64,000 nucleotides of DNA from Crocodylus rhombifer (lineage: Eukaryota > Chordata > Crocodylia > Crocodylidae), in assembly GCA_038503035.1 (NCBI GenBank), contig JAVSML010024335.1, positions 700,265 through 764,264 on the forward strand, written 5' to 3'. Both the position numbers and the translations under genes were made by a program. The notes beneath the pieces are model-generated. The model was not told where the DNA came from. It ran no database searches and was given only the letters and a program-made list of their open reading frames with translations. This document shows positions 44,961 through 57,079 of the stretch, in pieces; position 1 is the stretch's first letter, and each line of letters opens with the position of its first letter.

Positions 44961-47900
44961 TGCCCCATGTAATAAAGCCCTAAGACACAGCAGTGGCTAA
45001 AACTATTCTATATCAAGGGCATCCTCAAGTTGTGGGGAGCCATCATACCTATCCCCATAACACTTTCTGTCATAGTTATTAGCAAAGAGGTCTTCAAGGG
45101 GAGGGACTGTAACTTCCTGATTATGCCCATCCACTACAATGACCCCTTACAAGCTGTTATATCTGGCTGTAGCAGAGCAGCACTGAAGTCACACATTTAT
45201 ACTGGAGGCTGAATTGGTCTGAAGAACTGTGAGGACAAAGGAGGAAGATAATGACATGGGCAGTCATTTTGCCATGATTGCAACCTCAGGTTCTGTGCCA
45301 AGCTGAACCCACATTGGTTTCCAAAACTTATCTGACCACAGTGCCTTTCAGTAAGCGAAATACTAAATGTGTACTAAATGTGTAAAAATACTTCAGTCAC
45401 AGCCTACAGAAGTCACTTAATGATATTCCATTAGATTGTATCACACCTTTGGTTTAGCAAGCATGGATTATTTGCAACCATTTCAAGGTGACTTCCTTTT
45501 CTATTGAAAGGAGGAAAACAAAGAATTAGAATAAAAGCCTAAAAGTCTCTCTCTATCAACCTGCTACAGGCTGTTGTATGCCGTCAGCTCGTTCTTTTAC
45601 TGGTGACTGCTTGAATTAAAAACATGTTCATCTATTTGTGTAGGACATTTTGTCAACTTAGATTAAGATTCCATTTTGTCATCCTTACCAGGGCCAGTGA
45701 GTAAATATATGTGTGTAGCTGAAGAGGTGAAACAGAAATGGATTCTATAAGACTTTATTATGAGCCAAAAATTGAATTTAGCCCAGTCATCCTTTCATTG
45801 TGTAAATGGAATTTGAATGCTCACTGCATACAAATTTCTGACTTTGCAAAGCTTTTATTTTGCTGTTAATTTCTTGCATGTTGATAAAGTGAAAAAGGGC
45901 AAGTATGTATGCTCTGCTTAAAACAGCATGTTCTTTCCTAAAAAAAATTCCAATAACCAAAACAAATCAGAATTGTCACACACATACACACCATGAAAAC
46001 ACACCAGGAGTAATGGAAGGGTTTTTTTTTCCATATGTATCAAACTGTGTTCCTTACATTTGAAATCAAACTCTATAATTTACTAAGAGAAATTCCACAT
46101 GTTCATCTAAATACATATGAATTTAAAAATTATGTTTGGTGACAGATGAAACCCTTGGTCTTAGGAAACATGAGGTAACATCTAGAAAATGTTTTTATAT
46201 GTTTGTTTTTTAAATATGTTAGCTCCATTAGGAGGAGCTCTTGCAATATTTGGCCTAGATTGCATTCTGATTTATTGAGTATTACTCAAACTAATCATTT
46301 ACTCACTGAAAAAGGACATACCCAGCTTTAAAATTTGAGTTAATACATTTAGAGAATGTGCAGCTTCTACCATGATACCTACATTAAAATTATCCACTGA
46401 TAACAGTCAGAACAGAGGCTTGCTACAATATTTATATAATTAATATTCCTGTTTATATGTGTGTGTGTATGTGTAAGCCAACACATTACCATTCGTGCTT
46501 AAACACATAGCCACTATACCCCCATTGCAGAGTCACCATCCTACTTGTATATTGTAGGAGATATACAGATAGGTGTTAGGAAGCGTAAGTACCAGGATAC
46601 ACAGGATTGGTATAGTCTAACGTGAATCACAGTCCTTCCTATGACCAGTGAGGAAGCATCTGCATGGAAAGGCAGGGAAACATCTGTGCTAGGATAGCAT
46701 GACAGCATATTATCTAATGTCCTGATATGCTTAGTAACACAGGCTTATGTCATAAATGTAACGTTCAATAGACAGCAATAATGTTGTACACCTAAAGCAT
46801 AGAAATATGAGGGAAGCAGACTGTCATTATTAGCTAAATATGAAAAATAAAGCTCACACTGCTCTCTGATTGAAGCCATGGTCTCACTAGATCAACATAG
46901 GGAAGCATGCTGGATCATTCTCTAATTGCTGCACACATGATCAAGTGGCCATAGGGAAATATAATCAGCCATTGCATAGTTATGTTAACACTGGAACACA
47001 TATACTTTTATTGAGAAGATCCATACAATAACTACTGTTGGTTATGTACATTCTTCACTGCTTGACACTGTTTCTTTCTTTCCTAGGAGAGGAAAGAATA
47101 GTATGTAATATGCTGGCTCAAGTGAGAATATGAAGATCAACACCTAAGTTGCTAATGGGCCTAATTTTTTTTTACTGTTAAGATTAGAGAACCAAGAAGA
47201 ATTCATCAGGGAGATGGCATATGGTGAACAGCTCTGGTAAGGGCTATTTCACAAGATCTAAAGTCGAAGTAGTGCAATGCTCAACAGAAATTGAATAATT
47301 CTCTGCAACTCTTGGAGTATAGTGGCTTCATTGTGAGCATGGGTTGTTGCACCCATAAAAGATCTGCAGAAGTCTACTGAAATCTCATTCAGCTATTTTG
47401 GGAAATAGCTTATAGAACAGCAGAGACGTCATTAGTATTTATACCCTTGCATTAAGTTTATAGCCTTCTGCAAATTACTATCATGTTCAGATTTGCCCAA
47501 CTGCATAGAAAATGCAGCAAGGGCAATGAAGTGGGTGTTAAAAGGAAAGGTCTTCTCTAATTCAGAATTATTCATTCAGAAGCCACAATTCTTGATAGTG
47601 ATACCTATACAAATTCTCACATATGGAGTTCAATCAAAAGATGCCAACAGAATGTCTGTAGACGTCCAAAGTAATTTATTCCATCTACAAACAGGCAATA
47701 AGGTATGCATGACAATCTACACAATAGATTCATTTTAGAGAAGTTAGAAAGGGAAGAATTTGATTGTTCTAGCATGCACCATTCTGATGAGGCCTAACTC
47801 TACCTGAGCCCACTTTTTGTGGGAATTGACTGGCTGTACCTAATTAGAACACCATGAATCACCCTCAGGCACAAAAGCCTTCCAGTGTTTTCTCAATTTC

Positions 47901-48559
47901 AAGGAGGGCACTACATTTCTGTGACAAGATAACTTTTAAAAGAAACAAAGTGGAAAAAGTAGACATCTATCCCATTAATTAGTAAAGCAAAATCACAACA
48001 GTATTCACTAAATTAGCCTCCTTGTTGACTGATGTTAAATAACCGCATCCTGCAAGTCAAAATTGCTAACTCCAGATCTGTTGCTTTAATTAAAGCCATC
48101 TGAATTATCTGGAAGTTTTTTCCCCTGAAAAACACACCTCCAAGTATTACAAAACATTGAATGAATGAATTTAGTTTTAGTCGCACAAATCAATTTTTGG
48201 TAAAGAACCTCCAAAACAAAACAGTTATTCTTACATCTGTAGTCAAAATCTGTCATACATAAGAAAATGGAAGTGCGCATTAGGGATTAACCTTTGTATT
48301 AGAAGACCAGCGAATAAAGTTGGTACTGATTGAATTATCATCTGGTATAATATACTTATATTGGATTTAACTCCAAAGCATTACTTATATATCTATTTTG
48401 TAATTATAGAATTTCTGCAGCAGCAGCAAGGACAGCAAGCAAAGGTTAGAAAAAGTAGGAAAGAGTAGGACATGGATGTATAGTAATGTCATTAAATATC
48501 CTTTTTTGATTTTGTAAATGAAGAGTGCCATTTCTAGATACATATCTGGAAATGACTGT
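44961..48559. other. AT-rich stretch without recognisable gene
   Basis: Open frames do not exceed 81 codons. No domains, RNA genes or repeat families were recognised in 3.6 kb. Because it lies immediately left of the CpG island, it is the place to look for a non-coding transcript. Confidence 0.5.
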
Positions 48560-49330
48560 GAAAGAGCCCCGGCCCCAGACAGCCCCGGGGCTAACAAGGC
48601 CGGTCGGAGCGCGCCCGGAAAATGCCGGCAGCGGCGGGACATGGGGCGCGATAGCGGTGACGTGGCCGGACCTGGGGCGAGAGCGCGCCCCAATCGCCAA
48701 GTGGGTTCGGCTCGGGAGGCGAGCCCCGCACTGTGCCTCAAGGCAGGAGCCCTAATTACCTTCCCCAGGTGTGCCAGGGGGCCGGCAGGCTCAAAAGCGG
48801 CGCCAGCGCAGAGGAACGGGAGACCGGAAGAGCTGGGGAAGGAGCGGATCCCCGGCGGAAGCTCGATGTGGCGGAGGACTGCTGACCCGCATCCTGCGAG
48901 AGTATTCTGGAGCAAGGGTAGGGTCCCGCAGGGGCAAGACACGAGGGGCGAAAGGCCCTGAGGGCCATTGAATGGATTGTGAAGGCTGGGGGTGGGGAAG
49001 CTTCCCATCCCAGCCCCAGGCTGTGTGGCTGGTAGTTGGAAGCGGCAGGGGGCAGACCCCGGCCGCAGAGTACTGGGCAGGAGGCAAAGCCCAGGCGGGA
49101 GCAGAATGGTCTAGCCTCAGACGGCGAACCCCAACAGGGGAACGAAGGCCCCGGAGGAGGCAAACGGGACTCAAAGGAATCCGGGGCCAGCCCTGGCTGG
49201 GAGCTGGCGGAACGGCTCACGGGTTGCTAACTTTACGTTTGCTCTTGAGGAGTTGCTCCCCCTGCAGCAGAGGAGAAGTGGGCAACCCGGACTTGTATAC
49301 GGAGGCCCGGTCGAGGGTGTAGGGGAGGTA
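48560..49330. promoter_or_regulatory. CpG island, candidate promoter
   Basis: About 770 bp with very high GC and abundant CpG (for example CGGTCGGAGCGCGCCCGG near 48601) within AT-rich, CpG-poor surroundings. A TGACGT (48658-48663, CRE-like) is present and no TATA box was seen, the usual make-up of a vertebrate CpG-island promoter. It is not repeated elsewhere in the window. Long open frames on both strands (up to about 207 codons) are expected from stop-poor GC-rich sequence and show no domain. Moderately raised GC continues to about 49560. It may drive a non-coding RNA or a distant gene. Confidence 0.6.
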
Positions 49331-49560
49331 GGAGCCCTCAAGGACCTAGGACTGAACTGGATGGGAGGTCCCGCTTTTGGATGTGTACGTGCCAGCGGAA
49401 TTCACTGAACCAAAGAACATCAAAGTCGTGGCAGGCGGACCTGGCAAAAGCATACCCAGAGCAGGGCCACATCCGGAGAGTGAGGCAACAAATATCCACG
49501 GACACCCGCACCAGCGCCATTGCTGTCGGACCCGTGGACAATGACATACAGACAAATATC

Positions 49561-50737
49561 TAAAAGCAATTTGTTTCTGTAAGACTTAGACAACTAAATA
49601 CCTTTTAAAATCTGCTCCATATTATAACACCCCTTAAGATTCCCGAACGAGACAGTGAAAATTATTAGAGATATTGGGACACTCTTATATGAGAAAAGAA
49701 AGAAAAAAAAAAAAAGATTGGGATTCTGCTGAAGTTAGTTAAAATTTTCAATGGATTTTGATGGAGCAAACTGCTTACCCAGTGTGTCAAGATAATGTTT
49801 TCCTTAATACACAACACAAGTCATTAAAACATGTCTTTGCTTGAGATGTTAAAAATAAGAAATTCTTTTTGTAAAAGTTTATAATCATCTCTAATTTTTG
49901 AGTCCCCTCCAATTTTGGTGACGGCCCTATTTAATGACATTATTTTGTTATAGTATTTCTTTTCACATAAAGTTATAATGACCATCATGCATCATTTGCC
50001 TTCTAAGTGAAATGGTATCTAATCTACTGTTTGGAGAAATATATCTAAATAGGGCACAGCATACTGCACAGCTGTCCAATCCCATCTAAATGTTTGATGA
50101 GATGTCATTTCAGATTGTGCTAAGGTTTCCATAATTGCTCATTTAAAAGAAACTTACAATTTTTGTGAAACAGATTCAGCATTCACAATATGTGAGATAG
50201 TTTGAGGAAAATGTTTTCCCTGGTGTCAAAAATTGTTACTGCCTTATGAATGTTCCTGCTAATGTTTCTTTTCTTTTAGGTGATGCCTGTGTCCAAGGCT
50301 CAGAGTATTGAATAGTTTGGTTTTTTTTAATTGCTGTTTTAGAATCAGAACTCACTACCAGCATAATTTATTCTGTGTTAGAATAACAAAATTAGATAAT
50401 GAATAGAACTGCAGGCAAAATCTGATTTACAATTTACAAATAACTCAATATGCATGCTTTCTGTAAATTATATGATGCCAGCCTAAATTACCATATTTAC
50501 TTGAATTTATAAGATGGTTCTGAATATTACATGACCCCCAAAATTTTATATGGAAAATTTATAAGTTTGTTATAATTTTCCAGGTATACAATCTAATTAT
50601 TGGAGGTTTGCCTTGAATTTGTCCCCTTTACAGTACTACACCAGGAAAAATAAATCTGGAAGGGTCAGGCAGCCCCCTTCCCTTCCTCCTCTCCCTGAGC
50701 ACATGGAAGGAAAGGTCACATTTGAGAACACTGGGAC
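49561..50737. other. AT-rich stretch without recognisable gene
   Basis: No coding signal. The part near 50490-50560 (ACCATATTTACTTGAATTTA...ATGACCCCCAAAATTTTATA) recalls a widespread amniote repeat with ACTCGAATATAAG / GACCCCCAAAATTTT blocks, here decayed. Confidence 0.45.
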
Positions 50738-51740
50738 TTGTCTACACATGCATATTAATATGAAGCAATAAACTCTGGCAGGGGACCCAGGGAGTCAACC
50801 TGCCAGCCCATGGCTGCTCCAGCCCAGCCTAAGGTGCTGTGGAGGCATAATAATGATTGGGGCATAAAAATGTTCCAGTGGAGACTTAGCCAGCAGGCAG
50901 CCTGTGCACTGAAGCACTCTTGTGCCTGAGCCAGCCCTATCTATATATGTGGTGCTATGGAGTAAAACCTCAGCAGCAGGGTAGTACTCTGTCACAGGAC
51001 ACTGAGGTATGCCTGCTCCTATAAGAGCAGAAGCAGCCTAGATGAAAACCCTGAGAGCTAGGCAGTGTTCCACAGCTGTAGGTTGCTGTGGTAGCAGGTT
51101 AATGGGGGAATTAGCTAGTCAGGGTCCTGGGCACATAAGCCCCAGGGCTGGAGTTAAGCTGCAGCTAAGGAGAAGGAGCTCTAGTGAGAAAAGCTACACG
51201 GGGATGCTTGGTTGCCTCTTCTGCTACTGGTAGGATTGTTGGGGTTTAGGAGCTCCCAAAGTACCTGGAGCTGGGAAACATGCCTTGCTAAGGGAGAGGT
51301 TTGTCTTCTTAGAGGGACAGAGTATGTCCTCTGGTGTTATTCTTATTGTTATGTTGTATCCTAGAGGCTTGTATTGATGTTATTGGAGCCAGTGGACTGG
51401 GATGAGGCTACTGGGGAGGAAGAGGCCTCATTGGGGCACACTACTGTACAGAGAGCCCAGAGCTGGGGTGGGGCATGCAGACAGGGATGCAGAGAGCCCA
51501 GCAACAACAGGAGGCAGAGCTAGACTCAGGCCTCAGCGACAATATTTGAATACCATCTGTGAGGCATGGGGTGTGGTAAAGGGGCAGTGTTGGAGCCATG
51601 CATCTAGCCCATAAGGCTTCAGGTGTCCTGTGAAGCAAGAACTAAGAATGGGACCCAGCAAGAGGTTTAAGAACCTCAGGGTTTAGTTAGGGAACCATCA
51701 GCACTGTGACTGAATAAAAAATTATAAAATAGAGAGGCTG
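50738..51740 (+). repeat. repeat-derived region, class undetermined
   Basis: Starts TTGTCTACACATGCAT, the inverted match of the end at 5640-5655, followed by AATATGAAGCAATAAACTCTGG. From 50990 a TGTCACAG start followed by CCTATAAGAGCAGAAGCAGC looks like an LTR beginning, and CTGTGACT occurs at 51703-51710, but no target duplication was found. Several layers of old repeats are likely. Confidence 0.3.
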
Positions 51741-51752
51741 CCCACAAGTTAA

Positions 51753-51940
51753 GTCGGGGTAGGCAATTATTTAAGATGGAGGGCCACTTACTGAGTTTTG
51801 GCAAGCCATTGAGGGCCACATGACAGGAAGCCAGGGGCAGATAAATATTACTTTTCTAAATTTTTAAGAGCCCTGTGGGCCAGATAGAATAACCTGGTGG
51901 GCTGCATCTGGCCCATGGGCTACATTGTGCCGACACCTGA
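51753..51940. mobile_element. short non-autonomous hAT-like element
   Basis: About 190 bp. The left end TCGGGGTAGGCAATTATTTA and the reverse complement of the right end, TCAGGTGTCGGCACAATGTA, are degenerate inverted repeats. The interior contains GAGGGCCACTTACTGAG, GAGGGCCACATGACAGG and GCTGCATCTGGCCCATGGGC, the style of small hAT derivatives of amniotes. The left end matches the fragment at 56152. Target duplications could not be fixed. Confidence 0.6.
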
Positions 51941-53009
51941 CCCTACTACTGGCAAACATCCTCCACCCACACCTGGAATTTCAGATGTTTCCAAAACCTT
52001 TGGTGGGCATCGTCCTTGCAGGCCCAAGCCTGGAGGCTTGGGATTCAGATGGCCCCAAGTTTTACTTGTCCTTAACCATAAGGCCCTCACGGCAAGCAAG
52101 GGAAGAGACTCAAATTTCCATAAACCGGACTTAAAGCTGCTACACCTCAGCAGGTACTGAGCCACACCAGGAGAGCAGCTCTCCTGAGGTATGATTCAGG
52201 AGAGCTGCTGTCATGGACACAGATGCATGGTATTTCCCCTGCCAGGCTAAGAACCCATTATACTTGATCCATGTATGATATTAGTCCAAAACCTAATGGC
52301 TCATGATTTAGCATACAATTCATTGGGCTCAGCCCCAGTGCAGTCAACAGTGTTTCAAACCATAGTGACCTCACAGCTCAGCACTGCTTAGTATCTGTGT
52401 GTACTCCAAATACCTGCCACAAAGGATGTGATAATTAGCTCCCCACTCATGACTGGAACACGGGTGTTCTTTTCATGAATCCTGAGATCCTTCAAAAATG
52501 TATATGCAGATTAAGCAAAAGGGCAATCTCATCTCACTTAATGGAGGGCAGGGCCACACTAGTCACATGTGACAGTCTGAGACAAGACGTGATAGAGGGA
52601 TTCTGGGTGAATTGTTGGGGCCCCATTTTGTATCATTTCCCTGACATTTAAGGCTGGTGAAGAAAGGGGAATCATTGGAAATGGGAAAGAATGGCACAGG
52701 TCAGCTGTGGGAATGAAGAGGAAGTCAGAATGTATTCAGTGTAGTGGTTAACTCTGACTTGAAAGAGCTGACACTGACAGGAACTGAGCTACCATGTATC
52801 TTATTCAAATGGCTGCATTAGTATGTTCTTGTGCCAGGTTCCTATCACTATGTTTGCCTAGTATGGTCCATGTGTTTTATAGTCATGTTCAGTGTTGGTT
52901 TCATTTAGTTAATTTCATAGTTGATTTCCATTACCAAGTCCATACTGCTTTTTGCAGAAGTTTAATGATACACAATGTATTTAATAAAGTTTCCTTGTAT
53001 AGTAATGTA
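51941..53009. other. stretch without recognisable gene
   Basis: Mixed composition with a hairpin at 52174. The longest open frame, 133 codons (52794-53195), runs across the border into the CR1 and has no domain. Confidence 0.5.
52174..52209. other. perfect 14-bp hairpin
   Basis: AGCAGCTCTCCTGA (52174-52187) and TCAGGAGAGCTGCT (52196-52209) are exact complements around an 8-base loop. The first arm overlaps a second near-palindrome, CAGGAGAGCAGCTCTCCTG. Confidence 0.8.
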
Positions 53010-53039
53010 AGACCACCCCTGCCCCAGACCTGGTACAAT

Positions 53040-54186
53040 CTGTGGGCAAGGCAAAAGCTCCCGAGGGGACATTTGCCTGCCTGTACACAAATGCCAGGAG
53101 CTTGGGGAGTAACCAGAAGGAACTTATCCTCCTGCTTACTGCAAATAATTACGATGTCATATGATAACAGAGACCTGGTGGGACTCCACCCATGACTGGA
53201 CCATGGGTATAGATGGCAATACCTTGTACAGGAGAGAATGAGTAGATAAAATGGGTGGGGGTGTAGCTCTCTATCTTAGGGAAAGCTATGCATCCCTGCA
53301 AGCTGATGTTGGAGACCAGAGTAGACAACTGGAGACCCTCTGGATTAAAATCCATGGGGAACATGGCACAGGGAACACAACGGTGGGAGTGTACTACAGA
53401 CCTCCCACCCAAAGTCAAGAGCTTGACAAGGAGTTTGCCTGGGAACTGGCTAAGGCCACATGCTCCAGGACCATGGTTGTCATGGGTGACTTCAATTACC
53501 CAGACATCTCGTGGGAGGATCACTCAGCAAAATCTGAGTGGTCACAAAGCTTCCTATCATGCGTGGATCACCTCTACCTGACTCAAGAAGTCTACCTGCC
53601 AACAAGAGGTAAAGTGCTGCTTGACTTGGTACTGGCTACTGGGGATGACCTAATCAGCAACCTAGTGATCGATGGGAAGCTCGGTGACAGTGACCATGAG
53701 CTGATCACTTTCATCATCCGCCATAAAGCTGGCAAGTCAATCAGCAACACGGAAGTCCTTGACTTCAGGAAAGCCAACTTTGACAAGCTCAGGAGGCTTG
53801 TCAGTGAGGCCCTAAGGGACCAAAACCCCAGGGGGATGGGAATCCAGGAAGGATGCTTGCTCCTCAAGGGAGTGATCCTCAATGCACAAGCTAATTCTAT
53901 TCCATTTCAGAGGAAAGGCAGCAAGAGGGCACAGCAGCTGCTCTCCAGGGATCTAGCAGACCTCCTGAAGCTAAAAAAGAAAGGCCTACAAAGGATGGGA
54001 TTTACCTTCAAGGAGGAATATTCTGCACTGGTCCAGTCCTGCAAGGAGCAAACCAGGAAAGCCAAGGCTGCAACTGAACTCCAACTAGCTTCAGGCATCA
54101 AGGACAATAAAAAGTCCTTTTTCAGCTATGTGGGGAGCTGGAGGAAAAGCAAGGGCAACATTGGACCCCTGCTGAACCAGATGTGA
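53040..54186 (+). pseudogene. CR1 ORF2 endonuclease and linker
   Basis: After CLYTNARSLGSNQKEL in a broken frame with a stop at about 53160, a 311-codon frame (53251-54186) reads GGGVALYLRESYASLQ, VGVYYRPPTQ, GDFNYPDISWEDH, PTRGKVLLDLVLATGDD and the catalytic GDSDHELITF, then the linker (KKSFFSYVGSWRKSKGNIGP) up to a stop at 54184-54186. The Asp, Asn and His residues of the APE active site are present. This is the least decayed endonuclease of the window, but it is cut off from its N-terminus and from the RT. Confidence 0.88.
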
Positions 54187-54189
54187 CAA

Positions 54190-55819
54190 CTGATGCCCAG
54201 GAGAAAGCCCACCTATTAAATAGGTACTTTGCATCAGTCTTTCATCAGTCCCATGGGACGCCCACGCCCACTATGGGACAGGGAGGTCTGGGTGAGGGAG
54301 ATCCCCTACACCCCATCAATGCTGACCTCATGATGGAACACCTGGGAGAGGCTGGATACCTTCAAGTCAGCCGGACCTGACAATCTACACTCCAGGGTAC
54401 TCAAGGAGCTGGCTAGCATCATAGCCCAGCCTCTGGCACAGATCTTTGAGAACTCCTGGTGCTCTGGTATAGTACCTGAAGACTGAAAGAAGGCCAATGT
54501 GGTGCCTATCTTCAAGAAAGGGAGGAAAGTGGATCCAGCTAACTATAGGTCCATCAGCCTGACTTCTATCCTGGGGAAGATCTTAGAAAAGTTTGTTAAA
54601 GAGGCCATCCTTAATGGACTGGCTGACGCCAACATCTTGAGGGATAGCCAGAATGGGTTTGTTACAGGTAGGTCTTGCTTGACCGGTCTCATTTCCTTTT
54701 ACAACCAGATGACCTTTCACCTGGAAAAGGGGGAAGAGATTGATGTCATACATCTTGACTTCAAAAAAGACTTTGATCTGGTATCCCACAATCACCTCTT
54801 GGCAAAACTGGCCAATTGCGGCCTTGGGTCCACCACAATCTGCTGGCTGGGAAATCGGCTCTGTGGTTGGACCCAGAGGGTGGCAATTGATGGAAGTCAG
54901 CCATCATGGTGCCCTGTGAGCAGTGGGGTCCCCCAAGGCTCTGTCCTTGGACCCATATCATTCAACATCTTCATTAATGATGTGGACATTGGCGTCAGAA
55001 GTGGACTGGCCAAGCTCACCGATGACGCCAAACTTTGGGGCCTATCGTCCACACCTGAAGACAGGAGGGCAGTCCAGGCTGGTCTAGACAGGCTCAGCAA
55101 ATGGAAGAATGAGAACCTCATGGTGTTTAACACTAAAAAATGCAAGGTTCTCCACCTTGGGAGGAAAAACCTGCAGCATCCTTATAGGTTCAGCACTGCT
55201 AGGCTGGCTAGTAATATGGAAGAAAGAGACTTGGAGATCATCATTGACGACAAGATGGATATGGGCCTTGCAATGCAATGCTGTGGCTAGTAAAGCAACT
55301 GAAACGCTGTCTTGAATCCATAGATGCTTCTCAAGCAAATCCCGGGACATCATTCTTCCCTTGTATTCAGCCTTCATGAGGCTGCAGCTGGAGTACTGCA
55401 TCCAGTTTTGGGCCCCACAATTCAAAAAGGATGTGAAGAAGCTTGAGAGAGTCCAGAGAAGAGCCATGTGCATTATCAGAGGTCAGGAAAATAGATTGTA
55501 TGATGACAGGCTGAAATCTATGAGGCTCTTTCGCTTGAAAAAACGGAGGTTCAGGGGTGATCTGATGGCCACCTATAAGTTTATCAGGGGTGTCCATCAG
55601 TATCTGGGGGAACAGTTGTTCACCAGAGTGCCCCAAGGGATGACGAGGTTGAATGGTTATAAACCACTGCAAAACCATTTCAGGCTGGACATAAAGAATA
55701 ATTTCTTTATTGTCCGAGTCCCCAAGGTCTGGAACAGCCTGCCATTGGAGGTTGTTCAAGCACCTACATTGAACACCTTCAAGAGTAAATTGGATGCTTA
55801 TCTTGCTGGGATCCTATGA
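54190..55819 (+). pseudogene. CR1 ORF2 reverse transcriptase, frameshifted
   Basis: Frame 54499-55290 (263 codons) contains [28 protein letters not shown], motif [31 protein letters not shown], then LTDDAKLWG in place of FADD, and CKVLHLGRKNLQHPYRF. A frameshift at about 55290 leads to 55361-55819 (VQRRAMCIIRGQENR, FRLDIKNNFFIVRVPKVWN, LDAYLAGIL), ending at the normal stop at 55817-55819. Changes KAF to KDF in motif A and FADD to LTDD make activity unlikely even without the frameshift. Confidence 0.88.
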
Positions 55820-55910
55820 CCCCAGCTATCTTCCTGCCCTTTGGGTGGGAGGCTGAACTAGATGATCTTCTGAGGTCCCTTCCAGACCTAATGTCTATGA
55901 AATCTATGAA

Positions 55911-56151
55911 GACATGGAGCTTTTTCCCCCATGCTAATTGTGGGGGAAAAACCCTGTCTTCTACCTGAGTATATAGATTATATCTATACATTATCCTTAC
56001 AGCTCCATGTATTATCATTATAAATTATGTTTTGGTCAAGATAACATGATCAAGTTAAGAATGTGTGAATATAAAATATCTTCATGGCTGTCCTGGGTTA
56101 GAGAGAGTTCACTTACCTCAAACTGTTTCTTCAGCAACAGACTACTGAACT
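55911..56151. other. AT-rich spacer
   Basis: Unremarkable; nothing recognised. Confidence 0.5.
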
Positions 56152-56215
56152 CAAGGGTGGGCAATTATTTTGGCTGGAGGGCTGCTTAACTATATTTGGC
56201 TGCAAGAGTAGCCCC
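56152..56215 (+). mobile_element. hAT-like end fragment
   Basis: CAAGGGTGGGCAATTATTTT followed by GGCTGGAGGGCTGCTTAACT matches the left end of the element at 51753. Only this end survives. Confidence 0.5.
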
Positions 56216-57064
56216 ACCCCTTTACCCCAGTCACCACTCTTTTCCTATGGAAGAGGAAATTACAGTTCAAAATAGAAAAACCAAAAATATCCTAGAAATA
56301 AAAAACCTGTGATGCTTCTGTGTGTTTAAATCACCATCAGCAAGAACTCATAATTAAACCTAAGGTATTATCTTTGACCTTTCCTGCAGGTGTTGTTAAA
56401 CACTGGAAAATTAAAAAAAAACAAACTGCAAAAAGCTGCTTCAAGGGAGGGCAAAGCATGGGCTAGGTTTCAATTCTAATATTGAATTTAGTTGCATTTG
56501 TTAGTTTAAAACAAAATTTTAATGATACTTTAATATAGGTTTTTGTAGTTTAATGTCTATAAATAACAACATTGTTAATTACATACTGATCTCCCACTGG
56601 CTTTAAAAATCCCAAATACCGTGCCTAGGCATCATAAATTATTCATATAATCCGACTTAATGTGATCATCATTTCTTGCATGACAAGTTATGAAGAATGT
56701 ACATTGCCTAGGTGCTATTTTTCTTTGACTCAATACTAGTCCTTTGAAAATCCAGAGTAATTTTATGCTTGATTATATTTTTCAATGCCACCACCTTCAT
56801 TAATTAAATTAATGTTTCACAAAAAGCATTCTAATGAAAGATCATATCGTGTGAGATGAGTTAAAAGGAATAGCCAAGTCACTTCTGTAATCAGGACTAG
56901 TCTTTAAATAGACCTACTATACAGTGTATATAGTATAACTGTCAATCACAGAATGCCATAGAAGAAAGAAAGACTAGTGACTTGGGTATTAAAGCAATAG
57001 TATTTGTTCCTTTGATTTCTCAATAATACTGATGAAATAAAGAAATAGTCCTAGACCAAAGTGG
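56216..57064. other. AT-rich stretch without recognisable gene
   Basis: No coding or repeat signal recognised. Confidence 0.55.
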
Positions 57065-57079
57065 AGAGGGCAGTTGCAG

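Larger units (their letters stand above)
53010..55910 (+). mobile_element. CR1 LINE with most of ORF2
   Basis: Plus-strand CR1, 5'-truncated at about 53010 just upstream of the CLYTNARS start of the endonuclease, ending at ATGTCTATGAAATCTATGAA (55910). Its 3' tail and reverse-transcriptase text match the minus-strand copy at 19893-21303. The frame is long and mostly open, so this is relatively young. Confidence 0.93.

Noticed and set aside
48385..49322. Open frames of up to 207 codons in the CpG island
   Set aside because: They overlap on both strands, are rich in R, P, G and A from CpG content, and have no recognisable domain. The frames reflect composition.
50990..51710. LTR from TGTCACAG to CTGTGACT
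   Set aside because: The ends are only approximate complements, the last base is T rather than A, and no flanking duplication exists. It is kept only as an undetermined repeat region.
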